DNA of 64,000 nucleotides. Source: Amaurobius ferox. Taxonomy: Eukaryota; Arthropoda; Arachnida; Araneae; Amaurobiidae. The stretch spans positions 67,356,037 to 67,420,036 of the forward strand of contig OX578138.1 in assembly GCA_951213105.1 (NCBI GenBank), read 5' to 3'. The translations under genes and the position numbers were made by a program. Positions 43,570 through 55,245 of this stretch are shown here, one piece after another. Positions within the stretch are counted from its first letter, which is position 1; each line of letters begins with the position of its first letter. The notes below the pieces were generated by a model that saw only the letters and a program-made list of their open reading frames with translations, ran no database searches and was not told the DNA's origin.

Positions 43570-43610
43570 AATTAGAAGTATAGTATATATATATATATAT
43601 ATATATATTG
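43570..43610. repeat. (AT)n microsatellite
   Basis: About 13 alternating dinucleotides from about 43583 in AT-rich DNA. Confidence 0.9.
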
Positions 43611-43984
43611 ACTTCAATTTATGCTTATCTTTGCGAGATGTTGAAAATAGACATGTAAATAGGTAATAATAATATATAATATGTAATTACAGTTTTATAT
43701 TAGTTGCATATAGTTAATACTATTACCTGGTATTTGATTAGGCAAAATCTAATAGGCGTTAGTGGATATTAGTTGAATATTTAAGAATAACACTAAGCTT
43801 TCCCACATTCATATTAAAGTACATGATCTTGTTACTGGTTACCACTAAATCATTAAAAAAATAAAAGAAAGCTCCCTTCCTTTGAATAAAAATTGCCATA
43901 TTTTGTGTATATATTCACCCATTTCACATAATTCAATTGTGTAACATGCAACATGTAGTTTTATGAAAATTATGGCTGTTTATC

Positions 43985-44165
43985 ATAGGTGTCCATAGGG
44001 GACGGCAAGAGGGGGCACTTGCCCCTCTTCCCCGGGACATTCAAGATCACAAAGGTTAACGTAAATCTAGTGAATGTTGTACATCTTATCCTTGAGTTTT
44101 ACCCACTGACATCAGTGGTCTGCCTCCCCAGCCCCCTGGAAAAAGTTCTATAGGCAGCGCGTCCA
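43985..44165 (-). repeat. isolated copy of the foldback-block monomer
   Basis: GTCCATAGGGGACGGCAAG, GGGGCACTTGCCC, the CATTCAAGATCACAAAGG phrase, ATCCTTGAGTTT and GGAAAAAGTTCTATAGGC follow the order of reverse-oriented monomers at 13900-14400, about 28 kb away. It lacks terminal structures, so the monomer can move or be dispersed independently. Confidence 0.8.
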
Positions 44166-44346
44166 TGCTGTTTAAATTCATACTCTTTCCAGGCACAGAA
44201 ATTTGTTTAAAAGTTTCATTCAAGGTCTTACACAAAAAAGTGGGAAAAGGAGCAAATTAAGATATTTTTATTGCTCAAAATAAAGTATATTCTGCATATT
44301 TTGATGCAGTCCTTATACTTCTGATGATGTCCTTATCCTTTTTTTT

Positions 44347-44399
44347 TCATGTTCTCAGTGCAGCGATCAACATTGCTAATCACTGCACTGAGAGCATGA
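44347..44399 (+). ncRNA. 53-nt hairpin, 21-bp stem (candidate small-RNA hairpin or old foldback)
   Basis: The left arm (44347-44367, TCATGTTCTCAGTGCAGCGAT) pairs with the right arm (44379-44399) in 20 of 21 positions, one of them G-U, around an 11-nt loop. The surrounding DNA shows no terminal repeats. The stem is short for a typical metazoan pre-miRNA but close to it. There is no expression evidence. Confidence 0.3.
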
Positions 44400-47212
44400 T
44401 TTCATACTTTGAGAACAGCTACCTCCTCGTTGGGAACACCTCCACCACAGCTGGTGGGAGGCTCTGTGACTATGGTTTTCCCTCTTGTAAAAAAAGATAT
44501 TTTATCAACTTGACATTCTTGTGGATAGTTTATATTTAAAATGCTAGTACTTTTTCATTACACTTAATAGTAAACTGCCAAAATATTGACAACTGTTATG
44601 TTACTAAATTTTAACATCTAGTTCGCTCTTAAAAATATCATATTCATTCTTGGTTCGCATTGTATTTTGAACTAATAGGTATGAATAATTTCAAACTTAT
44701 TTTGTATTTATATGTACCAAATTAAGATTTTAGCAGTATGTTATATTTCAGTTCATTCGTGTTCAGTGTTTAAATGTATAACCTGCATTTTGTTATATGT
44801 ATTTTTCAACAGCCAAAATGATACAACAGTATCCTTTGCCTAGCTGACAAATTTTGTTTAAGGAATAATTAGATATTTAGAAGTTATATACATTTTATTT
44901 AAGTATGCTAAGAAGAATGTTGAAGCTTCAGAAAAAGTACAAGGAAAAAGGCTGGGAAGTTATATACTTTATAATTTCTAGCTAAATAAGTACTTCTTCA
45001 GATATTGCTTTTAAATGAGTTCAACTTCTGCATGGAGTATTTTTTTGGCGTATGAGAAAAATATTCAATACATGTGTGGATCTTTATCAAGGGCAAAAAT
45101 CAACCTGTTTATCTGTTAAATGCTCCGCTTCTAAGCTATAGTAATGACACTTGTATCCTTACAGTTTATTTTTAATTTTTTACCTGGGCTTGTATTCAAG
45201 CTCAATTAATAATTTTCTTATTATTTTTCTAATCAAATTTTTACTGTACAATATAAGAACAACTACAAACTCTCAGCAGAAACTGTACAAGTAAGTTAAA
45301 AATAATTTTCTTAGGTAATTCCTGGTTACAAATAAATTTCTTATTTAATTAATACGACGTCCAAATTGAGACCTCTACCATAATACATAGCTTTAATTCC
45401 ATAATTATTTTATATTTTTGCAAATTTTATTTTGTTTTAATGCATGTAGATATTTTGATTTTTTCTTAAATTGATTTCAAAATTACTTTTGTATTTTTAC
45501 ATATATCTTATTAATTTTACCTTGTTAACTTTTGAAGAATTTACTAACAATTTAGTAGTAATACATAGTTTTTAACATTATGTTCTATTTTATCTAGTTA
45601 TTTTGCTTTTGTTGATTTCATAATCTTTGACTCAGACTATATTTTTAATATTCTTTTGCTTTTGTCTTTTTAGATTTGCTATTACAAGTTCTATATGAAT
45701 GTCATTATTACATTTATTTTTATATGTCTGTAGGTTATAGTATAAAAAGTAAAACATGTGACATTATGAAATGTTGCCTAAAGAAAAATTGAAAAAGTTA
45801 AAATTATTAGCAGACATCATATTACCTTATATATGGATATTAGTAGAATTAATTGATGGTAAATATAACTTCATATTAGAATTCCCATATCAAAATAACC
45901 TTAAATTCTAAATTTGGTACAATTTCAATAAAAATTGTATTTTTTAAAATGTGTATGTGCATAATATGGTTCTTTCTCCTAAATTATGGCTATATATTTT
46001 TATACATGAAGAATTTGGTTTTTACCTCCAGTTTTGGTTTTAATTGGTTACATAATTCATTAAAAGTGATTCCTTACGGTTGGTGCAGTAGACAAAAGCA
46101 TCTTCTTAATTAATATTTCAACTGTCTACACTTAGCTAATATGGAGCCTTAATGCAAATAATATACTAAAGAATATCTCATCTTTCTAAATATCATGTCT
46201 TATGTTTGAAAGTAATGCATTACACTATATTTAGAATGTTTTGTTATTATTATCAACCCTTTATAAGAATAATAGGCAGCTCCCCCCCATTTTTTTTGTT
46301 CTTTCACTTTGTAATCAGTGCAAGAATTTATTCTTAAAATACTTCCCAAAGTGCATTTAAGAAAATCTAGTGCACACATTTCACATTACTCATCAAATTG
46401 CCATATTGTTTGAATTTTTATATGCAGGAAAAGTTAAAGGGGAAGTTAAAATGTAAAAAATAGCCAAATTATTATCTTTCACACTTTAAGTAGTTCATGT
46501 ATATCTTGTTTAAAATCTGTAAAATTTAGGCTAAGTTGTATATGTGTCATGCTGCTTTATATGTGTCTGTGTGTTTGTCGCTGACCTATGCAACTTTCCC
46601 ATTAATCATTGTTTAAATAAACCGGGTTCAATTATTCATATTTCTTCTAACAGTTTTAGTGGAAAATGGTATATTTTTATAGTCATTAATTTCTGTTTAG
46701 TCTTAAAAATTGGAAAAGTTCATTTATGCCAAACATGTTTCTAAAATCCTACATTTGTAATTCATATTAAGTATATTTATTTTTGGATACCATTGTATAC
46801 TTTTATTTTAATTCTTTGCTTTTGCATACCCATAACTAAAAAAAAGCAGCAATTTCCAATGGAATATCGTCCGATGTGGGCAGGCAGAGAGAGATTCGTC
46901 ACTCCTGAGAATCCGGCTTGACGCTTAGCTTTACTAGACAAAGAAAGTAAACATACTTTGTTTATTTACAAATTATTTGGATAGACGCTATTTCCCTTGT
47001 CAACCATAAAACCAAAATGAACAAAATATTTCTAAAAAAATAACTCTTTATAAAAACTTAAAACAAAATTGTAACATGTTATATATATAAACGTACAAGG
47101 TTACCGAATTGATTTTTAAATGGAATGATAAAATTAGTGGTGTGCAGCGTTATTCTTTAGGAAAGCACAACATTTAATTCTGGCATATAAAAACAATAGA
47201 AAAAATATATTA
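44400..47212. other. AT-rich stretch without recognisable genes
   Basis: No coding frame above about 70 codons resembles a protein, and no element ends are seen. Confidence 0.6.
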
Positions 47213-48459
47213 CAGTCAACCCTTCTATATCGTGGTTCTCTCAAAATGCGGATTCTATATAATGTGGAGCAAAAATTACGACAGTCCTGTCATAAGGCAA
47301 TATTCATAAAACGCGATAGTCTTATAAAGCGGTTTCTCAATAATACCACTCAGTTTAAGCTGTCTCCCTATAGCATGATTTTTTCTATTACACTTTACAG
47401 TTCGAAATTAATGGGGAATTCCCCTGTTTTTTCATCCACGTACATCACCATATTTCAATTTCAGTTATCATGGAAATCCTCTGTAAAATAAATTAATACG
47501 TTCACCTCAAATGCATTGGTAGATCAAAATATGGGTAAAGAATGAGTTTCAAATTTCAATTTAAGTGATGGGAAAATGGGACTGGGTTTAGACAAACAAA
47601 TAGAGAATTACTTTATTGAAAATGATCCTTCATCAGTGCGAAGTGCAAATATTAAAAGATAATTACAAAATTGTTTAACTCCTTTCAGAGAGATTGTGGT
47701 AGAATTACAAATTAAAACTACATTTGAAAACAAAAATGAAGATATGCAAAGTGAAGAGGACATTAAAAGAATTAAGCCACTAACTAATATTTAACAGAGG
47801 TGATGAATATTAATAGAATATTTGTTGGAAAAAGTTATTAAATTTATGTTTCACATTGTTTATTAATTTTCTTATAAAGTCTTAATAAAAATAATTCGAA
47901 ATATGTAAATATTTTTGCCTTACTTTTGTATCTATAAACTTATTTCATAACCATATTCACCATAATATGGTACTCTAAAAATACGATTTTATATAACGTA
48001 GAATGAATCAGTGTGATTTATATATTCTGAGTTCCACTTAATGCGGTTTTCGCAAAACACAGTGCGAATTGTTCTGAGTTTCTTATAACGCGGTATGCGG
48101 TTTCCATATAACACTGTACGAATTAATCTGATGTGTACTAATCTGAGTTTCATAATATAAAGCGGTATGAATTAACACTAAGACGACGGAAGTGGTCATT
48201 TTGACCTCATAACTACTTTGAGAAACGATTCCTTCAAAACGACTAATCCCAGTTCATTGAAATTTTATGACGTTTCTTATTTTCTTTGCAAAAAATGTGT
48301 CGAAGAAATATCCTAAATGCTGTAGCTATGATGTTTTGGTTTTGAATTAAAGGTATATTGTATTTTGCTATGGCAGTCAAATTGACCGCTGCCCGTCATT
48401 ATAGATAGTTCAAAATATCAGTTATTCTAGTGTTAATCGCATTATGGGAGGGTTGACTG
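47213..48459 (+). mobile_element. Tigger/pogo-like DNA transposon, non-autonomous
   Basis: The termini are CAGTCAACCCTTCTATAT and, in reverse, CAGTCAACCCTCCCATAAT. TA precedes the left end; the right flank is TG, so the TA duplication is only partly preserved. Subterminal words such as TATAACGCGGTATGCGGTTT recur at both ends. Around 47570-47790 a broken frame (for example PFREIVVELQIKTTFENKN) may be the C-terminal end of a Tigger-type transposase. A TTAA-flanked MITE is nested at 48176-48432. Confidence 0.7.
48176..48432. mobile_element. 257-bp TTAA-flanked MITE (piggyBac-like) nested in the Tigger-like element
   Basis: TTAA at 48172-48175 and 48433-48436. The ends are CACTAAGACG and, in reverse, CACTAGAATA. 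Inner inverted motifs GGTCATTTTGACC and GTCAAATTGACC. Removing it restores the continuous subterminal sequence GCGGTATGAATTAATCGCAT. No coding capacity. Confidence 0.8.
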
Positions 48460-49837
48460 TGCTATTGAACCTATTTGTACATAAATTCCAATCTTCTACT
48501 TTTTTTGCAAACGCATTAATGACATTTTCGTGGAAATTAAGAGTTCTTATTTCTCAAATTTGAAGAAAACTTTTTAAGATACAACGAAAATGTGTATCTT
48601 TGCTATTATTAATTAAGTTTAATTTGAGCTTGGTCACCAATGATCTGTCACCAATCATCGTTTCACAAATTCTGCTGAAATATTATAGTAAAAAAATTTT
48701 TTTTTTAAACTGGTGTTAGGTAAGCAATGCTTGAATTGCTTCTATGGACTGCATACCACTCGACAAAATCTAACTAAAACTGATAATATTTAGGAAACAG
48801 TTGAAGAGTTTCTACAATAATGACAGGTGACCACCAGCAAGACCAAATAGTTCAAAAACTTTTTCATAACCACTGCCATTTTAAAACTTGTTTCGGTCAC
48901 ACTGCAGTTATAACCAGAATGACCAAGGATTTTTCTCAATCAATGTTATGTGGTCACATGTTACACAGAACACGTGTTTTACTTGAAATGCTGTCTAGAA
49001 TCGTGCAGAGTAACTATGCAATTTTTTTTTTTTGTGAGGACTTAATAACTGATAAACAATTGTTAACGGAGATGACCATTCAAACACACTTTTCAAACAC
49101 ACTCTTGACATGTGCAAAAGTTATACAATAAAAGTAATGCGCAACTCATTGATTGTTACAAAGCTGTACCTTAACATAAATGATAACAGAAACTGAACAT
49201 CGCAACAAAATTACTTACTTCTAAAAAAGAAAGCTTGTTGAATGAATGTTTGTCCAAAAGTACACACAAAATTAGTTAAAATATATTTCTACGTATATGT
49301 ATGCCTACATTGTGAAACTATTTATGACCAGGCATGAGGTGGTTTGTGTAAAAAGATGCTAATATGAATTGTTTTAAAGATTGGCAAATAATTGATCAGT
49401 TACACATGCAAAGGAAATCTGCGTTGTTATAATATTAAAATATAACACTTACTTCATTGATATTTCGTTAAAATATTATATCCAGCATAATAACCATAGT
49501 AGCATTATAGCGCAAAAAAAGAAAATAGGATGTACGAGAAGCGAAGTGACGTTTGGGTTAAACGTCATAATACCCGTCCCCAGTATGGACTGGACGGAGG
49601 AGGAGTCGTAGTAAGTAGTAATTTGGACACCCCGTCTTAATATATGCCTATAATAATATACCTATAATAATATGCCTATAATAATATAATAATACACCTA
49701 TACCGAAGTGTGTATAGGTTCAACGTCAAAATAGCCCCACCTCCTGTCCCGCCTAGTACTTAATTTCAGAAACCCCTTTCAATATACGCTGTAACAGTAG
49801 CAAAGTGATTCTTACAGCAAAAGCCCATTCTTACTAG
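48460..49837. repeat. intergenic stretch with diverged direct repeat and TA-rich minisatellite
   Basis: A 103-codon frame at 48820-49131 resembles nothing I know. Near 49545-49610 and 49720-49790 a diverged direct repeat is visible (GGGTTAAACGTCATAATA against AGGTTCAACGTCAAAATA, each followed by a GC-rich segment). Between them lie about four units of TGCCTATAATAATA. Otherwise I see nothing recognisable. Confidence 0.6.
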
Positions 49838-51048
49838 TGATGGACTCCAAAACCTGTCAGCAGTTGGAGGTATACTTATTGACGTCGCTAAGGCCTTTGA
49901 TAGGGTGTGGTTCATTGGACTCATATACAAACTCATTCAGCTTCGTATGCCACACTCTCTTACCCATATTTTATACTCCTACCTCAGCGACTGAACCTTT
50001 CATGTCCGTCTGAATCAGACACACTCACACACCAAACATATCCTGTCTGGAGTCCCTCAGGGCAGTAAACTTGGTCCCATTCTTTTTAACATTGACATAA
50101 ACGATATCCCTAGAACCAACAATACTATACATTGTTTGTATGCGGAGAACACTGCCATTCTTGCCACACACCACAACACCAACTACCTATACCGATACTT
50201 ACAACATCACATGGACACTCTCGAACCCTGGTTAGAGAAATACCGTATCAAAATAAACCCTAATAAATGTCAAACTGTTTTTTTCTCACATCAACGTCTT
50301 CCGCCCCAACCAATCATAATTAACAATCAGCCAGTTTGCTTTAAGAGGACATGTAAATATCTCGGTGTCACTCTTGACAGCAGACTAACATGGAAACCCC
50401 ACATTGCAAAACTCAAAGATAAAATAAACTTTGTAAAAGCAGAACTGAGCTCCCTCCTGTACTCGGATGAAGTCAGCATTGAAAACAAAATCCTACTTTA
50501 CAAATCAGTTATCCGCCCCATCATTCTCTATGCCTCCCCAATTTGGGGCTGCGCTGCGAAATCTAATGTAAAAAAGTCCAAATCATTCAGAACAAAATCC
50601 TACGTTCTATCAGAAAAGCCCCCAAGATACTTGAAAAACGTTGTAATACATCGCGATTTCAAAATTAAAACTATTAAGCAAGAGATGCGAAAACTCTCTA
50701 ACAATTTCTATGATAACCTCACAAGGATCCCCAACGAACTGATTTATAATATGACCGACTACGACTTCCGTGAATTTCCAAAAAGACCCAGAGCTATCCT
50801 AAATCCCGATTTAGACGTCCCATGCTGATTCCTGACTGAATCTCTTCTGCATCCCAGTAGGGGATATTCGCCTGTTTCCACACCCTCCTTATCTTCAAAA
50901 CTCTACAATAAGATCACTGTTTACAGCATTCTTTGTTTACTACTAACTTGTTTCATCATCATTATTGGCCCCTATTGAAGGACTAGGTTCAGTGGAAGAC
51001 TGTGACCCACATATATGTTACCTCACTAGGGATACGGAACTCTGCTCC
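49838..51048 (+). mobile_element. Jockey-like LINE, copy 2, 5'-truncated
   Basis: It is collinear with 41167-42596 of copy 1, starting abruptly at GATGGACTCCAAAACC and ending at the same 3' point (GGATACGGAACTCTGCTCC). It lacks the SINE found in copy 1. Truncation at the 5' end is usual for LINE insertions. No clear target-site duplication was found. Confidence 0.88.
49855..50828 (+). pseudogene. LINE reverse transcriptase C-terminal half, catalytic site mutated
   Basis: It encodes DVAKAFDRVWFIGLIYKL (motif A), SGVPQGSKLGPILFN (motif B), then LYAENTAILA where YADD is expected, followed by INPNKCQTVFFS and CKYLGVTLDSRLTWKPHI. A TGA interrupts at about 49993. The final 230 residues (50136-50828) are open. 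Within them, a stretch of about 20 residues (from SKSFRTKSY) is out of frame, because one A is missing near 50570 and one C is extra near 50622; these cancel out. The loss of both catalytic Asp residues makes it inactive. Confidence 0.85.
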
Positions 51049-51376
51049 TGGCCAAGGCTATCTAAAGCAAGGCTCGGACATCTAGGAATCACGGGATACG
51101 TGACGTCAGCCGCGGGGGGAATCTGCAATCACTCCGAATGTACGAAAGTGTATGGAAGTTGCAGAAGTGACTTTCAAAAATTCATATTTTTAAATAAAAA
51201 AAAATAATTTAAATACGTGCCCACTTGGAATACAGTGACTACTGAAAACAGGACTTCATAAATGGTGAGTTATTTTTTAGTTTGTCTTATTTTATGCATG
51301 CAATTTTAACATTTTTGTAACACATAGCACGTGTAGCGTCGAATGTTGCTATATCTGTACGAATATCTTGTATTTT
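51049..51376 (+). promoter_or_regulatory. CRE-containing segment with a strong splice-donor-like site (speculative)
   Basis: TGACGTCA at 51101-51108 sits in a short CpG-rich patch (GTCAGCCGCGGGGGG). At 51262-51270 the sequence ATGGTGAGT joins a start codon to a consensus 5' splice site. That could be a first exon whose coding part begins at its end. No downstream exon is recognised, because the next 1.8 kb is a repeat. Confidence 0.2.
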
Positions 51377-52123
51377 GAGAAAAATGACGCTTGAAAAAGC
51401 TGTTTAGGTTTCCCACAAGGGTGGCTTGTTTTCAATGACTCTTTTGACTGACATATTTTTAAAATAATCACTTTTTTTTGTGAATGATTAGATAATAATT
51501 TTACTTCGTATGCTAGACAAAATATTTTACTTGCTGAGTTGGATTAAAATAAAAAAATTTCTGAAGTCGTGTAACAGGAAATATACCAGTATATATGTAT
51601 TAAATGTTTGTTTGGATTTTTGCACTTTTTGATTATTAACTAAAAATTATTTTCCTTTCTAAAAATCATTTTAAGTATATTATAGTATTTTTGAACTTTG
51701 TTAGCTAATTTTTGGAAATGGGCATGGACCCTCCCGATTTAATAGGGATCACGAGACTAAATATCATTTAGACAATGTGTGCTAATCAACCAATGTAATT
51801 ACTCTCGTTATATGGAAGGTTATGACTCATTTAACCACCCGTTGCTACAATACCATTAATTTTAGAGAAGTATACTCAGACCTTATTTATAATTTGTAAT
51901 TTTAATCAAATATACTTTCTACATTTTTACTTCATACTATAATATTACAAATATATTGTTTTCTTGATTTTTGAAAAGGAAGTGCATGTTAAAATCTTTT
52001 GTACATGTTTCCTCTACTTTTATTCCGAACTCAAACTCTCCCTTTCTCTGCATGTGATGTGGGCAAAATAGCTCAAGGAAGAATACACGTATATCTATGA
52101 AAATTTTTGTATTCTTACATTAT

Positions 52124-52171
<48 letters not shown>

Positions 52172-53187
52172 AAAAAACTAGAAATAAATATAATAATTTG
52201 CATGATTAGAACAAGAATGTTTTGGAATTTAAGATCTTTAAGTTGTTATTACTCTCACACACAAAATAAAAATATATGAATGCGTAATCCTTTGGGAATG
52301 TTCTATATATGGGTTCACTATGAACATAGCCATTGCAGTCTCGGGTAACCTGACCTAAATGTTGAAGAAATTGAAGATGATTACGTGGGAATGAATTTAT
52401 CGGTTTGCAAAATTCTGCGCACAATAAGTTTTTTATTGTCATTGTAAATATTGTTATTTCATGCTGATGGGTGCGTGATAGCCACGAAACCGGTTAATGG
52501 ATGCGATGCTTTTATGTAATTCAAGGTTAATGGATGCGATGCTTTTATGTAATGCGGTTTTTAAGATCATCCATAAGCAGAATTTTTATACTATATTCTT
52601 TGATGTCCATATGTTGTGATTGTATATTGATGTTTACTTATGATTATGGAAGGGGTGTGGTGTCAATACTATAGATTAAGAAATACACATTTTAATTTTC
52701 ATAGAAAGTTTTATTAATTTTTTATCTAACATCTTATAATCTTAAATTCCCATTTTTTGAAAATTTCACAAACCACCTGATCTTGTAATATCTCTATTTG
52801 CCTGTACTTAAATGCTTATTTTCTCTGAACTTTGATTTTAGAGATGATTTATTGCTTCAAATATTCAAATATTTATTTATGAATGCTTAAAATACAATCT
52901 TCGATAAACTGTAACTTTTGGAAATAAAGTAATAAACATTCGGATATGTTCAGCTGTCTCACACTTTTTAGATTTGTGAAAGGCGAAATTAATTTCATTC
53001 TAAAGTCATAACTTTCCTCAATCGGAAAAGTTTCCATCAAAAGAACTGAAATTGTAATCCGTTTTATCTCTATAGAAATAAAGGGGATTTAGCAGACTAC
53101 AGCCTACAGCACCTCCCCCCTCCCAAACAAAAACAAATCTCAGACCGTCTATGCCCTCAATGCTTTGACAAACTTATTTTTTTAGGT
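51377..53187. repeat. inverted copy of the piggyBac-embedded segment 4025-5860
   Basis: Reverse match along 1.8 kb, without the mini-SINE of 5323-5384 and with a much longer A-tract. It lacks both the CCCTTT terminus and the transposase half of the piggyBac element. Confidence 0.8.
52126..52169. repeat. poly-A tract, 44 bp
   Basis: Uninterrupted A run. The homologous site in the piggyBac copy (5018-5029) has only about 12 T, so this tract expanded or was extended in assembly. Confidence 0.95.
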
Positions 53188-55050
53188 TTTGACTCAGGTG
53201 CCCAATTGCTTTATTACATTTCTGCTCAGGAGTCATTGAAAAATATTCAAAATTGATAGAAAAATTATTTAAGAAATTGTTTTGGGATGTTGCATTTATC
53301 ATTAAATATATATCAACCTGCATGAAATTAAAGCTTATTTAAAATTAATTTCAGTTTTTTTTTCTCTTGGTATTAAATTCATGCATCTTTAAAATGTAAT
53401 ACCTAAAGATAATATGTATATGTACATATGTTAAATGTTTGCATAATAAAGTTTCAGTAGAATGAAATGTTTTTATTTTGGAAGCTATTCATCATATCAA
53501 ATGATTTTTAAAAATTTGTACAACTCACAATGAAACAATATACATAATTTACATCAGCAACCATTACATAGTTGAGCGTAATATCTTATGTCCATCCCCC
53601 CCCCCCCCTCCCATGAGAAAACATGTCATTGCCATCAAATTAATAAGCTTTCACTGCATGTTGATTAGATTTGGATTAAGCGTTTATCATATTTTATGTC
53701 GTGCTTTGAAGGATATAGTGGACATTCAAAACAAATTTCTATTTTTCACATGTGCATTACAAACTCATTTACAAATTTTTAACGATATATTATTAGCTCT
53801 AAGTACTATGTATAAATATGCCCATTCACAGTTCATCTTCAGAGGATATTCTCCCTGCAGCCACTTGTTTACCTATGGAAAATTAATTTCTAACCTCTAG
53901 TTAATTTTTTTTTAAAGATTTTTTACACCTGTTTTTTGCCAAGCATAGATGCTAGAAATGTTTGTGCTTTTTCAAAAAATCTGTTAAATAGTTTGTTTTT
54001 TATATTTATCGAAAATTAACTTATTCATGTTACAAAAATATTAGAAATACTTCCAATTATTTTATCAATGTTTTTTTTGTTTTAAATAAAAGCACAAACC
54101 TATTTGTATGTGGGAAATGAAACAAGCAGCTGGAGGAAAAAATATTCTCTTAAGGGGTGCATTGACACACTCCTCATCTGATATCTAAATGTGCAATTTT
54201 ACATCTATATAATAAAAGGTAACGTCTGTGTCTGTCTGCCTGTATGTGTGTCTTATGCACTATAGGTTCAAATACCGCTTGTCGAAGAGCCACGAAATTT
54301 GGCATTCGGAGACCTGGGGGGAGGGGGGGGGGGGAGGAAGGTGACACGTCAAAACCGATTTTTAAAATTTGAATTTCTTTTTTTTATTATTTAATGTTTT
54401 ATGCGATTTCGACCGTTTTTTCCCTTTTCAGACGTCGATCCAGACGTCGTAGAAAAAAACAAATCACACGACTGAAAAGAGCAGTCAATTGTGAGTAAAA
54501 ATATATCAATTTCAAATCTCAGGGACACATTCTAATATTTTTAAAGATTTTAAAATAAAAGTCACTTTCGGCTAAAAAAAAACGAACATTCATTTTTAAA
54601 TCCTCGCATCGGAAAGAGTTCCAAGTATTTCAACTAATAATTTACATTTTTAGAAAGCTAGCAAACATCACACATTCTTACAAACCAACCCAATCTGGTC
54701 AAGAAATAATTAAAAATAGCCACAGGATCCGGATTTTAAAGACGTCATGATTTTAAATTTTTCGAAGATTTTCAATTTCCGCGAAAGAACAGATCGACTG
54801 TTCCCCCATATGCGCGCGCGCGCGTTTCTATGGGAACGGTGAAGACGTACACTGTTTCCATGGAGAAAAAATAAATAAAAAGGAATGTGGATCGTGTTGG
54901 AGTTTGTGCATCGAGTTAGACGTTATTTAAAATTTAAATACGCGCGGAAATTGGGTGGGAATTGGGACCACAATGAAAAAACATAAACACTGAAGAAATA
55001 AAAAAATAAATAAAAGGTTATGGAGATTGTCACGGTGCCTTAAACTTTCA
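53188..55050. other. AT-rich stretch with a possible Helitron-like 5' end
   Basis: TCTATATAATAAAAGGTAAC followed by GTCTGTGTCTGTCTGCC (54204-54245) resembles the 5' ends of some arthropod Helitrons, but no 3' hairpin with CTRR or any Rep/helicase frame is seen. A poly-G run (54314-54335) and a (GC)n run (54811-54824) lie nearby. No gene is recognised. Confidence 0.3.
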
Positions 55051-55245
55051 TTATTAGTAGGGTACGGTCCCTGTGGATGCCTCTCCCACTGGGTTCCGGT
55101 CTAAATTGTGTGGCACTTTCTGGCATCATTAAAAAATTTAGATGATTGAATTATGGTTTAAACTAAAACAAACTCTAAATTGGGTGGCACTTCCTGGCCG
55201 TCCAAATAGTTACCTTACACTTTTCTGGTAGGTCGCGCCAGTGAA
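55050..55245 (+). mobile_element. SINE body and 3' module fragments
   Basis: GGTACGGTCCCTGTGGATGC to AAATTGTGTGGCAC, then an interrupting 65 bp, then CTAAATTGGGTGGCACTTCC through the first arm and loop of the hairpin module. It breaks off after GGTAGGTCG, so the second arm is lost. Confidence 0.75.

Noticed and set aside
48820..49131. 103-codon plus-strand frame
   Set aside because: No recognisable domain, ordinary composition for AT-rich DNA, no paralog in the window and no promoter evidence.
52097..52279. Frame with a polylysine run
   Set aside because: It is produced by the 44-bp A-tract in a non-coding repeat; the homologous locus at about 5018 has no such frame.
53613..53900. 95-codon plus-strand frame
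   Set aside because: No domain recognised and no paralog; it is expected by chance in this composition.
54204..54350. Helitron 5' end
   Set aside because: The TCTATATAATAAAAGG start followed by GTCTGTCTG words is suggestive, but no CTRR end with hairpin and no Rep/helicase sequence was found. It is kept only as a low-confidence note in the interval description.
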